A stretch of 64,000 bases of DNA, taken from NCBI RefSeq assembly GCF_030316765.1, contig NZ_JASZYT010000006.1:401203-465202 (forward strand), in the 5' to 3' direction. A program made the translations under genes and the position numbers. Under the pieces are notes generated by a model. The model was not told where the DNA came from and searched no databases. It saw only the letters and a list, made by a program, of their open reading frames with translations. Positions 36,780 to 45,560 of this stretch are shown in pieces. How positions within the stretch are numbered: the first letter of the stretch is position 1; every line of letters starts with the position of its first letter. The DNA comes from Variovorax saccharolyticus. GTDB taxonomy: Bacteria > Pseudomonadota > Gammaproteobacteria > Burkholderiales > Burkholderiaceae_C.

Positions 36780-37850
36780 ATGACCACCCCCGCTGCCAGT
36801 CCCATCGTCCAGATCAAGGCCCTCGGCTTCCCCTGGGAAACGATCGATCCCTTCCTGTTCTGCGCCTACCACGACGACGCCTACCCGCGCGCCAACGCGC
36901 AGATGGGCCCGGACGCCCCGCTCGCGGGCCGCGACCTGGGCCAGGACTTCAGCCGCCGGGACGGCTGGAGCATGTACCACGGCGACCCGGTGCCGGGCTT
37001 CCCGGGACATCCGCACCGCGGCTTCGAGACCGTGACCATCGTGCGCAAGGGCCTGGTCGACCACTCGGATTCGCTCGGCGCGGCGGCCCGCTTCGGCGGC
37101 GGCGACGTCCAGTGGCTCACCGCCGGCAAGGGCATCGTGCACTCGGAGATGTTCCCGCTGCTGAACGCCGATGCCGCCAATCCGCTCGAGCTGTTCCAGA
37201 TCTGGCTCAACCTGCCGGCCCGCAACAAGATGGTCGATGCGCATTTCACGATGTTCTGGGCCGACGACATCCCGCGCTTCACGGCCACGGATGGCGAGGG
37301 CCGCAAGACCGAGGTGGCGAGCGTCGCGGGCCGGATCGCGCCGATCGACGGCGCGCCGGGCGCCGGCGGGCCGCTGGCACCGCCGCCCGACTCGTGGGCC
37401 GCGCAGGCCGACGCCGACGTCGCGATCTGGACCCTCCGCATGGAGCCCCATGCGCGCTGGACGCTGCCCGCGGCCACGGGCGAGGGCACGCGCCGCAGCC
37501 TCTACTTCTTCAAGGGCCGTTCGGTGGCGGTCGCCGGTGAGCGGATCGACGGCCACGCGGCCATCGAACTGCGCGCCGGCATGGCGGTCGAGCTGGTCAA
37601 CGGCGACGAGGTCGGCGAGTTCCTGGTGCTCCAGGGCCGGCCGATCGGCGAGCCGGTGGTCCAGTACGGCCCCTTCGTGATGAACAGCCAGGCCGAGATC
37701 GCGCAGACCATGGCCGACTACCGCCGCACCCAGTTCGGCGGCTGGCCCTGGGCCGATCCTGCGCCGGTGCACGGACGCGACCCGGCCCGCTTCGCGCGCC
37801 ATCCGGACGGGCGCGAAGAACGACCGCAGGATCAGCCCGCGGCCAGCTGA
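36780..37850 (+). CDS. pirin-family protein
   Basis: A 356-residue bicupin. The N-terminal cupin has GHPHRGFETVTIV and HSE with the Fe-binding His/Glu residues, as in pirin and quercetinase YhhW. The C-terminal cupin is shorter and ends with a Pro/Arg-rich tail. It also includes an insertion near the middle (IAPIDGAPGAGGPLAPP). Members bind iron and either oxidise flavonoids or act as regulators; activity here is not determinable. It stands between slyD and a Bug operon. Confidence 0.87.
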   Translation: MTTPAASPIVQIKALGFPWETIDPFLFCAYHDDAYPRANAQMGPDAPLAGRDLGQDFSRRDGWSMYHGDPVPGFPGHPHRGFETVTIVRKGLVDHSDSLGAAARFGGGDVQWLTAGKGIVHSEMFPLLNADAANPLELFQIWLNLPARNKMVDAHFTMFWADDIPRFTATDGEGRKTEVASVAGRIAPIDGAPGAGGPLAPPPDSWAAQADADVAIWTLRMEPHARWTLPAATGEGTRRSLYFFKGRSVAVAGERIDGHAAIELRAGMAVELVNGDEVGEFLVLQGRPIGEPVVQYGPFVMNSQAEIAQTMADYRRTQFGGWPWADPAPVHGRDPARFARHPDGREERPQDQPAAS

Positions 37851-37871
37851 CGGCAGTTCCGGGCGGCGGCC

Positions 37872-38861
37872 TTACTCCGGCGCGATCCCGGCGCGGTGCG
37901 CCAGTGCCCGGTAGCGGGAGATTTCGCTCTCCATCTGGCTGCGGAAGGCGGCCGCGCCGATCATCACGGGCTCCATGCCCTGGGCGCGGAGCTGGGCCTG
38001 CAGCGCGGGATCGGCCATCGTCGCGCCGACATCGCGCACCAGCCGGTCGATCACCGGCTGCGGCGTCCGGGCCGGCGCGGCGAAGCCGTACCAGGCATCG
38101 AAGGTCGCTTCGGGCAGCTTCAGCTCGGCCAGGGTCGGCACCTCGGGCAGCAGGCTCGAGCGCGTGGCGCCGACGATGCCGAGCGCGCGCAGCTTGCCGG
38201 AGCGCACGTGCGGCGCCACCGATGCCACGGTGTCGATGCCCATCTCGATCTCGCCGCCAATGAGCGCGATCGCGCTCTGGCTGCTGCCCTTGTACGGCAC
38301 GTCCTGCAACTGGACGCCGGCCGCCAGCGCGAGCAGTTCGCCGGCCAGGTGCGGTCCGGAGCCGGAGCCGAAAGTCGCATAGCGGATGCCCCTGGGCCTG
38401 GCCTTGGCCGCGCCCACCAGTTCGGCGACCGAGCGCCAGGGCGCATTGGCGTTGACCACCAGCACCAGGGGCGTGCGCGCGACGATGGCGATCGGTGCCA
38501 GGTCGTGCACCGGGTCGTAGGGCAGCTTGGCGCGCAGGGCCGCGTTGACGCTGTAGCTGGTCGAGCCCGACAGCAGCAGCGTGTAGCCGTCGGGCGCTGC
38601 CTTGGCCACCGCGTCGGTGCCGATGATGGTCGAGGCGCCGGGCTTGTTGTCGATCACCACCGGCTGCCTGAGCCGTTCGGCCAGCTTCTGGCCCATGGCG
38701 CGCGCCACGAGGTCGGTGCCGCCGCCGGGCGGGAAGGGCACGACCAGTTTCACGGACTTGGCGGGCCAGGCGTCCTGGGCCCGGCCCGGCAGGGCGAAAG
38801 CGGCGGCGGTGGCGGCGAGGGCGAGCGCGGACAGGCCGCGGCGGGAGATGGTTGCGTTCAT
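37872..38861 (-). CDS. Bug/TctC-family periplasmic solute-binding receptor
   Basis: A 329-residue exported binding protein, second of three such genes. The signal (ISRRGLSALALAATAAAFALPGRAQ) is of Tat type. The mature part has VKLVVPFPPGGGTDLVAR and APDGYTLLLSGS, which are family motifs for carboxylate binding. It follows the M20 peptidase gene by 19 bases with a purine-rich GGAGGAGGATGG site. No TctAB partner is encoded here. The start 38861 was chosen over an upstream ATG at 38915 because it begins the signal peptide. Confidence 0.9.
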   Translation of the reverse strand: MNATISRRGLSALALAATAAAFALPGRAQDAWPAKSVKLVVPFPPGGGTDLVARAMGQKLAERLRQPVVIDNKPGASTIIGTDAVAKAAPDGYTLLLSGSTSYSVNAALRAKLPYDPVHDLAPIAIVARTPLVLVVNANAPWRSVAELVGAAKARPRGIRYATFGSGSGPHLAGELLALAAGVQLQDVPYKGSSQSAIALIGGEIEMGIDTVASVAPHVRSGKLRALGIVGATRSSLLPEVPTLAELKLPEATFDAWYGFAAPARTPQPVIDRLVRDVGATMADPALQAQLRAQGMEPVMIGAAAFRSQMESEISRYRALAHRAGIAPE

Positions 38862-38880
38862 GGAGGAGGATGGAAAGAGG

Positions 38881-40311
38881 TCAGTGGGAAGCGAGCGAAG
38901 CCGGCGCCAGGGCACCGGCCTGCCAGGGCGCCCGGCCGGGTTCGCCGAGGTCCCAGTACAGGCCGGCCATGATCTGCAGGCCCTCGCGGGCCAGCGGCGC
39001 CAGCAGGTGTTCGTTGGGCGCGTGCTGCGCGCAGGCCGGGTACGAGTGCGGCACCCACAGCGTCGGCAGGCCCAGGAGGCCGGCGAAGACGTCGTTGGGC
39101 AGCGAGCCCGCGAGATTCGGCAGCAGGTCCGCGCGCTGTCCGCAGCTGCCGGCGATCGAGCGCTGGGCCCACTCGACCCACGGGTTCTCTACATCGAGCC
39201 GGGTCGCGGCGCCGGCCAGCGTGACCTCGACCTCGACCTGCCCGAAGCCGCGCGCATCCAGGTGCGCACGCACGATCTGCGCGAGATCCTGCCAGGGCGT
39301 ACCGACCACGAAGCGCAACTGGCAGTGGGCCACCGCCGCGCCCGGGATCGCGTTGACCGGCCGCTCGGCCGAGCCGGCGCCGAGCGCCAGCACCTCGATC
39401 GTGTTCCAGGCCATCAGGCGCTCGGCCGGACTCAGCCCCGGCTCGCCCCAGCCGGCATCCAGGGCCGGATCCTCGGCGTCGCCGCCGATGGCGATGTCGG
39501 CCAGCGCCGAGCGCACCGCCTGCGGGATGGGCGGCGGACGCAGCGCGTCCACCAGGATGCGGCCCTTCGGGTCCGCGAGCGACGCCACCGCATGGCTCAG
39601 CACGGTCGCCGGGTTGGCCAGCACGCCGCCCCAGTTGCCCGAGTGGTAGCCGCGCGGCCGGGCCCGCAGGCGCAGGCTGAAATTGACCGCGCCGCGCGAG
39701 CCCAGGAAGAGCGTCGGCCGGCCGGCGTTCACGCGCGGCCCGTCGCAGGCGATCAGCAGGTCGGCGCGCAGCTTGTCGCGCTGCTGCTCGCACACCGCCT
39801 GGAGGCCGGGCGACGCGGCCTCCTCGCCCATCTCGATCAGCCAGGTCAGGTTGAAACCCAGCCGGCCGCCGCGGGCGCGCAGCGCGGCAGCGAGACCGCC
39901 GAGATTGATCGAATGCTGGCCCTTGTTGTCGGCCGTGCCGCGGCCGTACCAGCGATCGCCGCGCACGGTCAGCAACCAGGGCCCGAGCCCCTCGGCCCAG
40001 TGCGGGTCCTGGCCGCTGACCACGTCGCCGTGGCCGTAGCTCAGCAGCGTGGGCAGCGTGGCGCCCTCGATGCGCCGCGCGATCAGGAAGGGGCCGCCGC
40101 CGACCACCGGATTGGCGATCACTTCGCAGGCGAAGCCGAGCGCCTCGAGCGGCGGTATCAGCTCGTCGCGCAGGTAGGCCTCGAGGGCCGGGGTGGCGGC
40201 GCCGGTGTCGCTCTCGGTGCGAAAGGCGATGCGGCGCTGCAGGTCGGCGAAGAAGGCGCCGTCGTCGAAATAGGCGGCGGCGGCGGCCAGGGCGTCGGTT
40301 CGTGTGGTCAT
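38881..40311 (-). CDS. M20-family metallopeptidase
   Basis: A 476-residue hydrolase. Family motifs are LSYGHGDVV (metal His), GRGTADNKGQH (Asp/metal) and IEMGEEAASPG (catalytic Glu). It is longer than the HipO-type M20 enzyme upstream and belongs to the dipeptidase-like branch that hydrolyses N-acyl or peptide bonds. It comes first in an operon with a Bug receptor gene and is divergent from a LysR regulator gene 113 bases away. The ATG at 40311 begins the family's N-terminal helix; a start at 40431 would overlap the regulator gene. Confidence 0.87.
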   Translation of the reverse strand: MTTRTDALAAAAAYFDDGAFFADLQRRIAFRTESDTGAATPALEAYLRDELIPPLEALGFACEVIANPVVGGGPFLIARRIEGATLPTLLSYGHGDVVSGQDPHWAEGLGPWLLTVRGDRWYGRGTADNKGQHSINLGGLAAALRARGGRLGFNLTWLIEMGEEAASPGLQAVCEQQRDKLRADLLIACDGPRVNAGRPTLFLGSRGAVNFSLRLRARPRGYHSGNWGGVLANPATVLSHAVASLADPKGRILVDALRPPPIPQAVRSALADIAIGGDAEDPALDAGWGEPGLSPAERLMAWNTIEVLALGAGSAERPVNAIPGAAVAHCQLRFVVGTPWQDLAQIVRAHLDARGFGQVEVEVTLAGAATRLDVENPWVEWAQRSIAGSCGQRADLLPNLAGSLPNDVFAGLLGLPTLWVPHSYPACAQHAPNEHLLAPLAREGLQIMAGLYWDLGEPGRAPWQAGALAPASLASH

Positions 40312-40394
40312 GGATGGTGCTTCGCGTGTCGTGGGAGAGACGCAAGTACAAGGCCTGGAAGGCTTTGCTTCCATTACCGATTTGGCACACTCCC

Positions 40395-40411
40395 ATTGCC
40401 TTTGAGGCAAT
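40395..40411. promoter_or_regulatory. perfect palindrome, candidate LysR operator
   Basis: ATTGCCT-TTG-AGGCAAT, with 7-base arms, lies 14 bases before the LysR start and 84 bases before the divergent M20 start. The symmetry and the T-N11-A pattern fit a LysR binding site. Confidence 0.6.
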
Positions 40412-40424
40412 ACTCGAAGTTGCC

Positions 40425-41360
40425 ATGACACCCTCCCTGCTCAGCATCCCGATGCGCCACTTCCTCGAGGTGGCGCGCAGCGGCTCGGTCAACCAGGCCG
40501 CGGCGCGGCTGTTCGTCGCGCCGTCGGCGGTCAGCCGCCAGATCGCCAAGCTGGAAGATGCCCTGGGCACACCGCTGTTCGAGCGGCACGCGCGCGGCAT
40601 GTCGCTCACCGCCGCGGGCCGGCAGCTGTCGGCGCATCTGCACAACGCGGTGCTCGACGCCGAGCAGGTGATCGAGCAGGTCCGCGACCTCGGCGGCCAG
40701 CAGGCCGGCCGCGTTCGCATGGCCTGCACCGAGGGCTTCGCCTCCCACTTCATGCCGGGGGTGGTGGGCGGCTTCAGGGACGCGAATCCCGGCAGCCGGA
40801 TCGAGCTGCACGTGGGCTCGCCCGACGAGGTGAGCCTGCTGCTGGCGCGCGGCGAGACCGACCTGGTGCTCAAGTACGTCGTGGCGCCCGAGCCCGGCCT
40901 GAAGATCGAGCACGCCGCGCCGGCGCCGGTGCACGCGGTGATGCGCCCGGACCATCCACTGGCGCGCCAGCGCCTGTTGCAGGTGGCCGAGGTGGTGCGC
41001 TATCCGCTGATCGTCGGCAGCAAGGGCGTCACCACGCGCCAGCTGTTCGACCAGGCCTGCAGCGTGCTGGGGCTGCAGTACCGGCCGGCCTTCGTCAGCA
41101 ATTTCTCGTCGGCGCAGCTGCCGCTGCTGCGCACGCCCGACGTGCTGCTCTCGGGCCACCTGACCGTGATGCACCTGATCAACGAGGGCCAGGTGGTGGC
41201 GCGGCCCTTCGCCGATGCGCCGCTGCAGCAGCGCCGGCTGCAGCTGCTCTCGCTCGAAGGGCGCACGCTGACGCCGCCGGTGCAGGCCTTCGTGCAGCAC
41301 CTGGTGCGCGCCATCACCCAGGCGAGCCGGCGCCGGCTCGGTCGCGCCAGGGCGCCCTGA
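40425..41360 (+). CDS. LysR-family transcriptional regulator
   Basis: A 311-residue regulator. The helix-turn-helix is in NQAAARLFVAPSAVSRQIAKLE (residues 19-40) and the rest is the effector-binding domain. Starting from MTPSLLSIPM, the motif position fits the family; an upstream in-frame start at 40302 would overlap the divergent gene. It is divergent from the M20/Bug operon and likely activates it when the transported substrate or its product is present. It is convergent with another LysR gene. Confidence 0.88.
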   Translation: MTPSLLSIPMRHFLEVARSGSVNQAAARLFVAPSAVSRQIAKLEDALGTPLFERHARGMSLTAAGRQLSAHLHNAVLDAEQVIEQVRDLGGQQAGRVRMACTEGFASHFMPGVVGGFRDANPGSRIELHVGSPDEVSLLLARGETDLVLKYVVAPEPGLKIEHAAPAPVHAVMRPDHPLARQRLLQVAEVVRYPLIVGSKGVTTRQLFDQACSVLGLQYRPAFVSNFSSAQLPLLRTPDVLLSGHLTVMHLINEGQVVARPFADAPLQQRRLQLLSLEGRTLTPPVQAFVQHLVRAITQASRRRLGRARAP

Positions 41361-41371
41361 GGGCGCCGCCC

Positions 41372-42265
41372 TCAGGCCTGTCGCGCCGCGACTTCGCGGA
41401 TCAGCGCCCAGACCCGCTGCGCCAGCGGCGCCGGCGCCCGGTTGCGCCGGTGCGCCAGCATGATCGAACGCTGCACGCGCGGCAGCAGCGGCCGCATGAC
41501 CAGCTTCGCCAAGCCGCTCGGCGGCGCCGCCAGCGCCGGCATCACGCTGATGCCGATGCCCCGCTCGACCATGCGGAAGGCGGTGGTCGGATGGCCCACC
41601 TGTTGGCGCACATCGCAACGCACGCCGTGCCGGGCCAGGGCCTCGTCGATCAGGCGCCGGCTGCCCGAGGAATGGTCGAGCAGCACCAGGGCCTCGCCCT
41701 CGAGCGCCGACCAGCGCAGCGAACGCCTGGCCGCCAGCCGGTGGTCCGGCGGCAGCACCAGGCAGAACGGGTCGTGGAGGATGGCCTCGCAGTGCAGGTC
41801 ATCGGCATCGGGCGGCTCGACCACCACGCCGAAGTCGACCTCGCCGGCACGCACGCTGTCCAGCGCGTCCTGCTGGATGCGGTCGAGCAGCACGAACTCG
41901 ATCTCGGGTTCGCGCTGCGCACATTCGGCGATGCAGGCCGGCATCAGGTTGGCCGAGAGCGTCGGACTGGCGGCCACCCGCACCTTGCCGCGCCGCGCGC
42001 CCGCCATGCTGTGGACCTCGGCCAGCGACTGGTCGAGCTCGTCGAGCATCCGGGCCAGCCGCAGCGCCAGCGACTGGCCGGCGTCGGTCAGCACCACCTC
42101 GCGCGTGGTGCGGTCGAGCAGCTTCAAGCCCAGCTGGCCTTCGAGTTCATGGATCGAGCGGCTGACCGCCGGCTGCGACAGGCCGACCTGGTCGCCGGCC
42201 CGGCTGAAGTTGCGGGCATCGGCGATGGCGCGGAAGACGCGCAGCTGGCGCAGAGTCACATTCAT
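41372..42265 (-). CDS. LysR-family transcriptional regulator
   Basis: A 297-residue regulator beginning MNVTLRQLRVFRAIAD. The helix-turn-helix includes NFSRAGDQVGLSQPAVSRSIHELE. The second in-frame ATG (42265) was preferred because the usual family start is the TLRQLR stretch; 42274 is possible. It is divergent from a BASS-family transporter gene by 70 bases, so control of that transporter is likely. The effector is not known. Confidence 0.87.
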   Translation of the reverse strand: MNVTLRQLRVFRAIADARNFSRAGDQVGLSQPAVSRSIHELEGQLGLKLLDRTTREVVLTDAGQSLALRLARMLDELDQSLAEVHSMAGARRGKVRVAASPTLSANLMPACIAECAQREPEIEFVLLDRIQQDALDSVRAGEVDFGVVVEPPDADDLHCEAILHDPFCLVLPPDHRLAARRSLRWSALEGEALVLLDHSSGSRRLIDEALARHGVRCDVRQQVGHPTTAFRMVERGIGISVMPALAAPPSGLAKLVMRPLLPRVQRSIMLAHRRNRAPAPLAQRVWALIREVAARQA

Positions 42266-42279
42266 GCGTTGCAATCATA

Positions 42280-42292
42280 TATCTATCCGATA
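42280..42292. promoter_or_regulatory. candidate LysR box in LysR/BASS gap
   Basis: TATC-TATCC-GATA in an AT-rich 70-base divergent gap (T-N11-A pattern). It is the only symmetric sequence there, but short. Confidence 0.35.
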
Positions 42293-42335
42293 AATCCATT
42301 TCTCTTTTGAATCCGGTCGCGGTCCAATCGGGACC

Positions 42336-43334
42336 ATGTCTCGTTCACGCTATCTCCCCGACAACTTCACGCTGGCCCTGGTCGCCACCGTCACGCTGGC
42401 CAGCCTGTGGCCGGCGGGCGGCGCCACGGCCCATTTCTTCGAGCGGCTGACCACGGTCGCCATCGGCCTGCTGTTCTTCCTGCACGGCGCCAAGCTGTCG
42501 CGCGAGGCGGTCATGGGCGGCATCACGCACTGGCGGCTGCACCTGCTGGTGTTCGGCGCCACCTTCGCGATGTTTCCGCTGCTGGGCCTGGCGCTCAAGC
42601 CGGTGCTGGCGCCGCTGATCACGCCCGAGCTCTACACCGGCGTGCTGTTCCTGTGCGTGCTGCCGGCCACGGTGCAGTCGGCCATCGCCTTCACCTCGAT
42701 GGCGCGCGGCAACATCCCGGCCGCAGTCTGCAGCGCCTCCGCCTCGACCTTGCTCGGCGTCTTCGTGACGCCCCTGCTGGTCAACCTGATCGTGGTGCAT
42801 CACGGGGCCGCCGGCGCATCGCTCGACGCCATCGGCCGCATCCTGCTGCAGCTGATGGCGCCCTTCGTCGCCGGCCACCTGCTGCGGCGCTGGATCGGCG
42901 GCTGGATCCAGCGCCGCGCCTCGATGCTGACGCTGGTCGATCGCGGCTCGATCCTGCTGGTGGTCTACACCGCCTTCAGCGCGGCCGTGATCGAAGGCCT
43001 GTGGAAGCAGGTGCCGATGTCCGCGCTGGCCGGCCTGCTGCTGGTCTGCGCCGTGCTGCTGGTCCTGGCGCTCTGCATCACGACCCGCGCCAGCCGGGCC
43101 CTCGGCTTCGACCGCGCCGACGGCATCACGATCGTCTTCTGCGGCTCGAAGAAGAGCCTCGCCAGCGGCATTCCGATGGCCAAGGTGCTGTTCGCCTCGC
43201 ACGCGGTCGGCGCCATCGTGCTGCCGCTGATGCTGTTCCACCAGATGCAGCTGATGGTCTGCGCGGTGCTGGCGCAGCGCTGGGCGCGCCGGCCCAGGTC
43301 TATCGAGGCCAAACCGGCAAACGCCCCGGCCTGA
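42336..43334 (+). CDS. BASS-family (bile acid:sodium symporter-like) transporter
   Basis: A 332-residue inner-membrane protein with about nine or ten transmembrane helices. It matches the YfeH/SLC10A7-like branch, with LPATVQSAIAFTSMARGN and FCGSKKSLASGIPM as the characteristic crossing motifs. Members move organic anions with sodium or protons; the cargo is unknown. It stands alone and is divergent from a LysR gene. The C-terminus is a short Arg/Pro-rich tail. Confidence 0.87.
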   Translation: MSRSRYLPDNFTLALVATVTLASLWPAGGATAHFFERLTTVAIGLLFFLHGAKLSREAVMGGITHWRLHLLVFGATFAMFPLLGLALKPVLAPLITPELYTGVLFLCVLPATVQSAIAFTSMARGNIPAAVCSASASTLLGVFVTPLLVNLIVVHHGAAGASLDAIGRILLQLMAPFVAGHLLRRWIGGWIQRRASMLTLVDRGSILLVVYTAFSAAVIEGLWKQVPMSALAGLLLVCAVLLVLALCITTRASRALGFDRADGITIVFCGSKKSLASGIPMAKVLFASHAVGAIVLPLMLFHQMQLMVCAVLAQRWARRPRSIEAKPANAPA

Positions 43335-43409
43335 CCAGCACGCCCGCCCAAGAAGCCACGGCGGTTGCCCATGGCCTCCCTCCGAACGGGCGAGCAACTT
43401 TCCTTGCGG

Positions 43410-43847
43410 TCAGGCATCACCTGATTCGGCCGGAGATGGCGCGTAGCCAGGAGGAAACGCCTCATGCTGCGGCAGTGCGTCTGAGATCTCGTACCACGGT
43501 GCCTTCGAGCCCACGAACAGGTGGCACGCGGGGCGGCCACCGGGATCGTCGTCCAGGATTCCGAGCGCAAGACCCAATTCTTGCGGCCGGGCATCGAACT
43601 TGGTGAAGATGTTGGAGCCACAGACTGAACAGAAGCCTCGATGTTCGCCCGGCGAGGACTCGTAGAACCGCATCAGATCCTCGCCACGCGTCCATCGAAG
43701 ATCGGCGGTTCTGACGCGGCCTCGCGCCCTGAACGCCGTGCCATGCGCCTTGCGGCACATCGAGCAGTGACAGAACAGCATGTTGTGAACGGGACCGTGA
43801 ATCTCGAGAGCGATGCCTTGGCACAGGCAGCTGGCGCGAAGAGCCAC
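43410..43847 (-). CDS. GFA/CENP-V-family zinc protein
   Basis: A 145-residue protein of the glutathione-dependent formaldehyde-activating-enzyme family. Cys pairs bind zinc: C7-x-C9, C26-x-C28-x2-C31 and C73-x2-C76. It begins at GTG 43847, because AGGAGG lies about 5 bases upstream and the family start (ASCLC) follows directly; a longer frame to 43916 has no such support. Function in formaldehyde handling is known for some members only. GC content appears lower than in the neighbours. Confidence 0.82.
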   Translation of the reverse strand: MALRASCLCQGIALEIHGPVHNMLFCHCSMCRKAHGTAFRARGRVRTADLRWTRGEDLMRFYESSPGEHRGFCSVCGSNIFTKFDARPQELGLALGILDDDPGGRPACHLFVGSKAPWYEISDALPQHEAFPPGYAPSPAESGDA

Positions 43848-43925
43848 AAGACCTCCTGGAGCGGCGAACGAAGAATGAGTGCGAATCGTTGAGCGGACGA
43901 TCGGCGACAACCACACGTCGGCAAG

Positions 43926-44936
43926 CTACCTTGGAGCGTCGCCCTTGCGGTACTCGGCAGTGAGTTCGTCGAGTTTCTGCTTGAGTCCGGCATCCAGCTT
44001 GTACTCGGCCGCGGCCAGAGTCGCATCGAGCTGATCGGGCCGGCTGGCGCCCAGCAGCGGCGCGGTGATCAGCGGGTTGGCCATCACCCACGCCACCGCC
44101 AGCGTCGCCAGCGGCACGCCGGCTTCGTCGGCCAGCTTGTGCAGCTGGGCGACGGTGCCGAAGCTGCGCTCGTTCCAGTAGCGGTCCTGGTACATGCCGC
44201 CGGCGGTGCCGAGCGTGAAGCGCGTGTTCTGCTCGGGCTTGGCCTCGGGCTTGTACTTGCCGGTCAGCAAGCCGCCCGCGAGCGGGTTGTAGGGGATCAC
44301 GCCCAGCCCTTCCTCGCCCGCCAGCGGCAGCAGTTCGCGCTCGATCTCGCGGAACAGCAGGCTGTAGCGCGGCTGCACGCACACCAGCCGCGTGAGCCTG
44401 TGCAGCTCGGCGCGGCCGATCGCGCGGGCCAGCCGGTAGGCCAGGAAATTGGAGACGCCGATGTAGCGCGCGCGGCCCGAGCGGACGATCACATCGAGTG
44501 CTTCCAGGCTTTCGTCGAGCGGCGTGTCGCGGTCGTCGGAGTGCAGCTGGTAGAGATCGACGTGGTCGGTCTGCAGCCGCTTGAGCGAGGCATCGATGGC
44601 GTCGAGCAGGTGCTTGCGCGAGGCGCCCTGGTCCCAGGCATGGGGGCCGACCTTGCCGACCGCCTTGGTGGCGACGATGAAATCGCCGCGACGGCTGGCG
44701 CCCTTGGCGCGCAGCCAGCGGCCGACGATCTCCTCGGTCCGGCCGGCGGTGTCGATGGTCCCGCCGAGCGGATAGACATCCGCGGTGTCGAGGAAGTTGA
44801 TGCCGCCCTCGGCGGCGCGGTCGAGGATCTGGTGCGACACCGCCTCGTCGGTCTGCAGGCCGAAGGTCATGGTGCCGAGCGCGAGCCGCGACACGGTGAG
44901 GCCGGTGCGGCCGAGGCGGGTGGTGGGGACGGTCAT
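43926..44936 (-). CDS. aldo/keto reductase
   Basis: A 336-residue NADPH-dependent oxidoreductase of the TIM-barrel AKR family. The catalytic tetrad is visible in DTADVY (Asp, Tyr), VATKAVG (Lys) and LYQLHSDD (His). Cofactor motifs IGVSNF and LLGASRPDQL are present. It reduces aldehydes or ketones; substrate unknown. It lies 71 bases from the AsnC-type regulator gene, on the same strand and just downstream, so co-transcription is possible but not shown. Confidence 0.88.
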   Translation of the reverse strand: MTVPTTRLGRTGLTVSRLALGTMTFGLQTDEAVSHQILDRAAEGGINFLDTADVYPLGGTIDTAGRTEEIVGRWLRAKGASRRGDFIVATKAVGKVGPHAWDQGASRKHLLDAIDASLKRLQTDHVDLYQLHSDDRDTPLDESLEALDVIVRSGRARYIGVSNFLAYRLARAIGRAELHRLTRLVCVQPRYSLLFREIERELLPLAGEEGLGVIPYNPLAGGLLTGKYKPEAKPEQNTRFTLGTAGGMYQDRYWNERSFGTVAQLHKLADEAGVPLATLAVAWVMANPLITAPLLGASRPDQLDATLAAAEYKLDAGLKQKLDELTAEYRKGDAPR

Positions 44937-45006
44937 CGAAAGACTCCGAGTGCAGCTGGGCGGTCGAGAATCTTAGCCAGCCGGGCGGAATCGCGCTGGC
45001 GCCGCC

Positions 45007-45432
45007 TCAGCGGTAGGTGGCCAGATGGATGCTGGTCTCGGTGCTGCGGATCCCCTTCAGCAGCCGGATCCGCTCGAGCACCTGCGACAGCTCGGCCATC
45101 GACGCGGCGCGCAGCTCGGCCAGCAGGTCCCAGCGGCCGTTGGTGTCGTGCAGCGCGGCGACGCCGGGCTCGCCGAGCAGGTTTGCGATCACGGTGCGGG
45201 TCTGGTTGCCTTCGACCAGGATGCCCATCCAGGCGCGAATCTCGTCCGAGCGCGATTCGGGCCGCAGTTGCACCGCATAGCCGACGATGACGCCGCCGTC
45301 TTCCAGCTTGCGCAGCCGGTTGGTCACCGTGCCGCGCGACACGGCGAGCTTTTGCGCCAGCGCCGCCACCGGCAGCCGGGCGTCGTGGCGCAGCAGAGCG
45401 ATCAGGCGCTGGTCGAGCGCATCGATGTCCAT
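45007..45432 (-). CDS. Lrp/AsnC-family transcriptional regulator
   Basis: A 141-residue regulator. The N-terminal helix-turn-helix is in LPVAALAQKLAVSRGTVTNRLRKLE, and the C-terminal RAM-type ligand domain follows. The ATG at 45432 starts the family's MDIDALDQRLI motif; a longer frame would run over the divergent promoter. It is divergent from an ornithine cyclodeaminase gene, the classic arrangement for amino-acid-sensing control of that enzyme. The ligand may be an amino acid. Confidence 0.88.
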   Translation of the reverse strand: MDIDALDQRLIALLRHDARLPVAALAQKLAVSRGTVTNRLRKLEDGGVIVGYAVQLRPESRSDEIRAWMGILVEGNQTRTVIANLLGEPGVAALHDTNGRWDLLAELRAASMAELSQVLERIRLLKGIRSTETSIHLATYR

Positions 45433-45473
45433 ATCGTCAAGAAACCCTGTCGATTCGCCACATGGCGGCTCAT

Positions 45474-45485
45474 ATTGCCAGCAAT
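45474..45485. promoter_or_regulatory. candidate Lrp/AsnC operator
   Basis: ATTGC-CA-GCAAT lies in the 128-base divergent gap between the AsnC-type gene and the cyclodeaminase gene. AT-rich surroundings (CATATTG, GTTGACAC) fit Lrp-type sites. Confidence 0.45.
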
Positions 45486-45560
45486 GTTGACACTTCTTTC
45501 TGTCCCCGAACAGTCGCAGAGTCAAGACCAGACTTTGTTGACGGACCGGGAGCATCCTTC

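Noticed and set aside
43848..43916. Longer N-terminus for the GFA-family gene
   Set aside because: The GTG at 43847 has an AGGAGG just upstream and the family motif follows at once; the extra residues show no similarity to the family.
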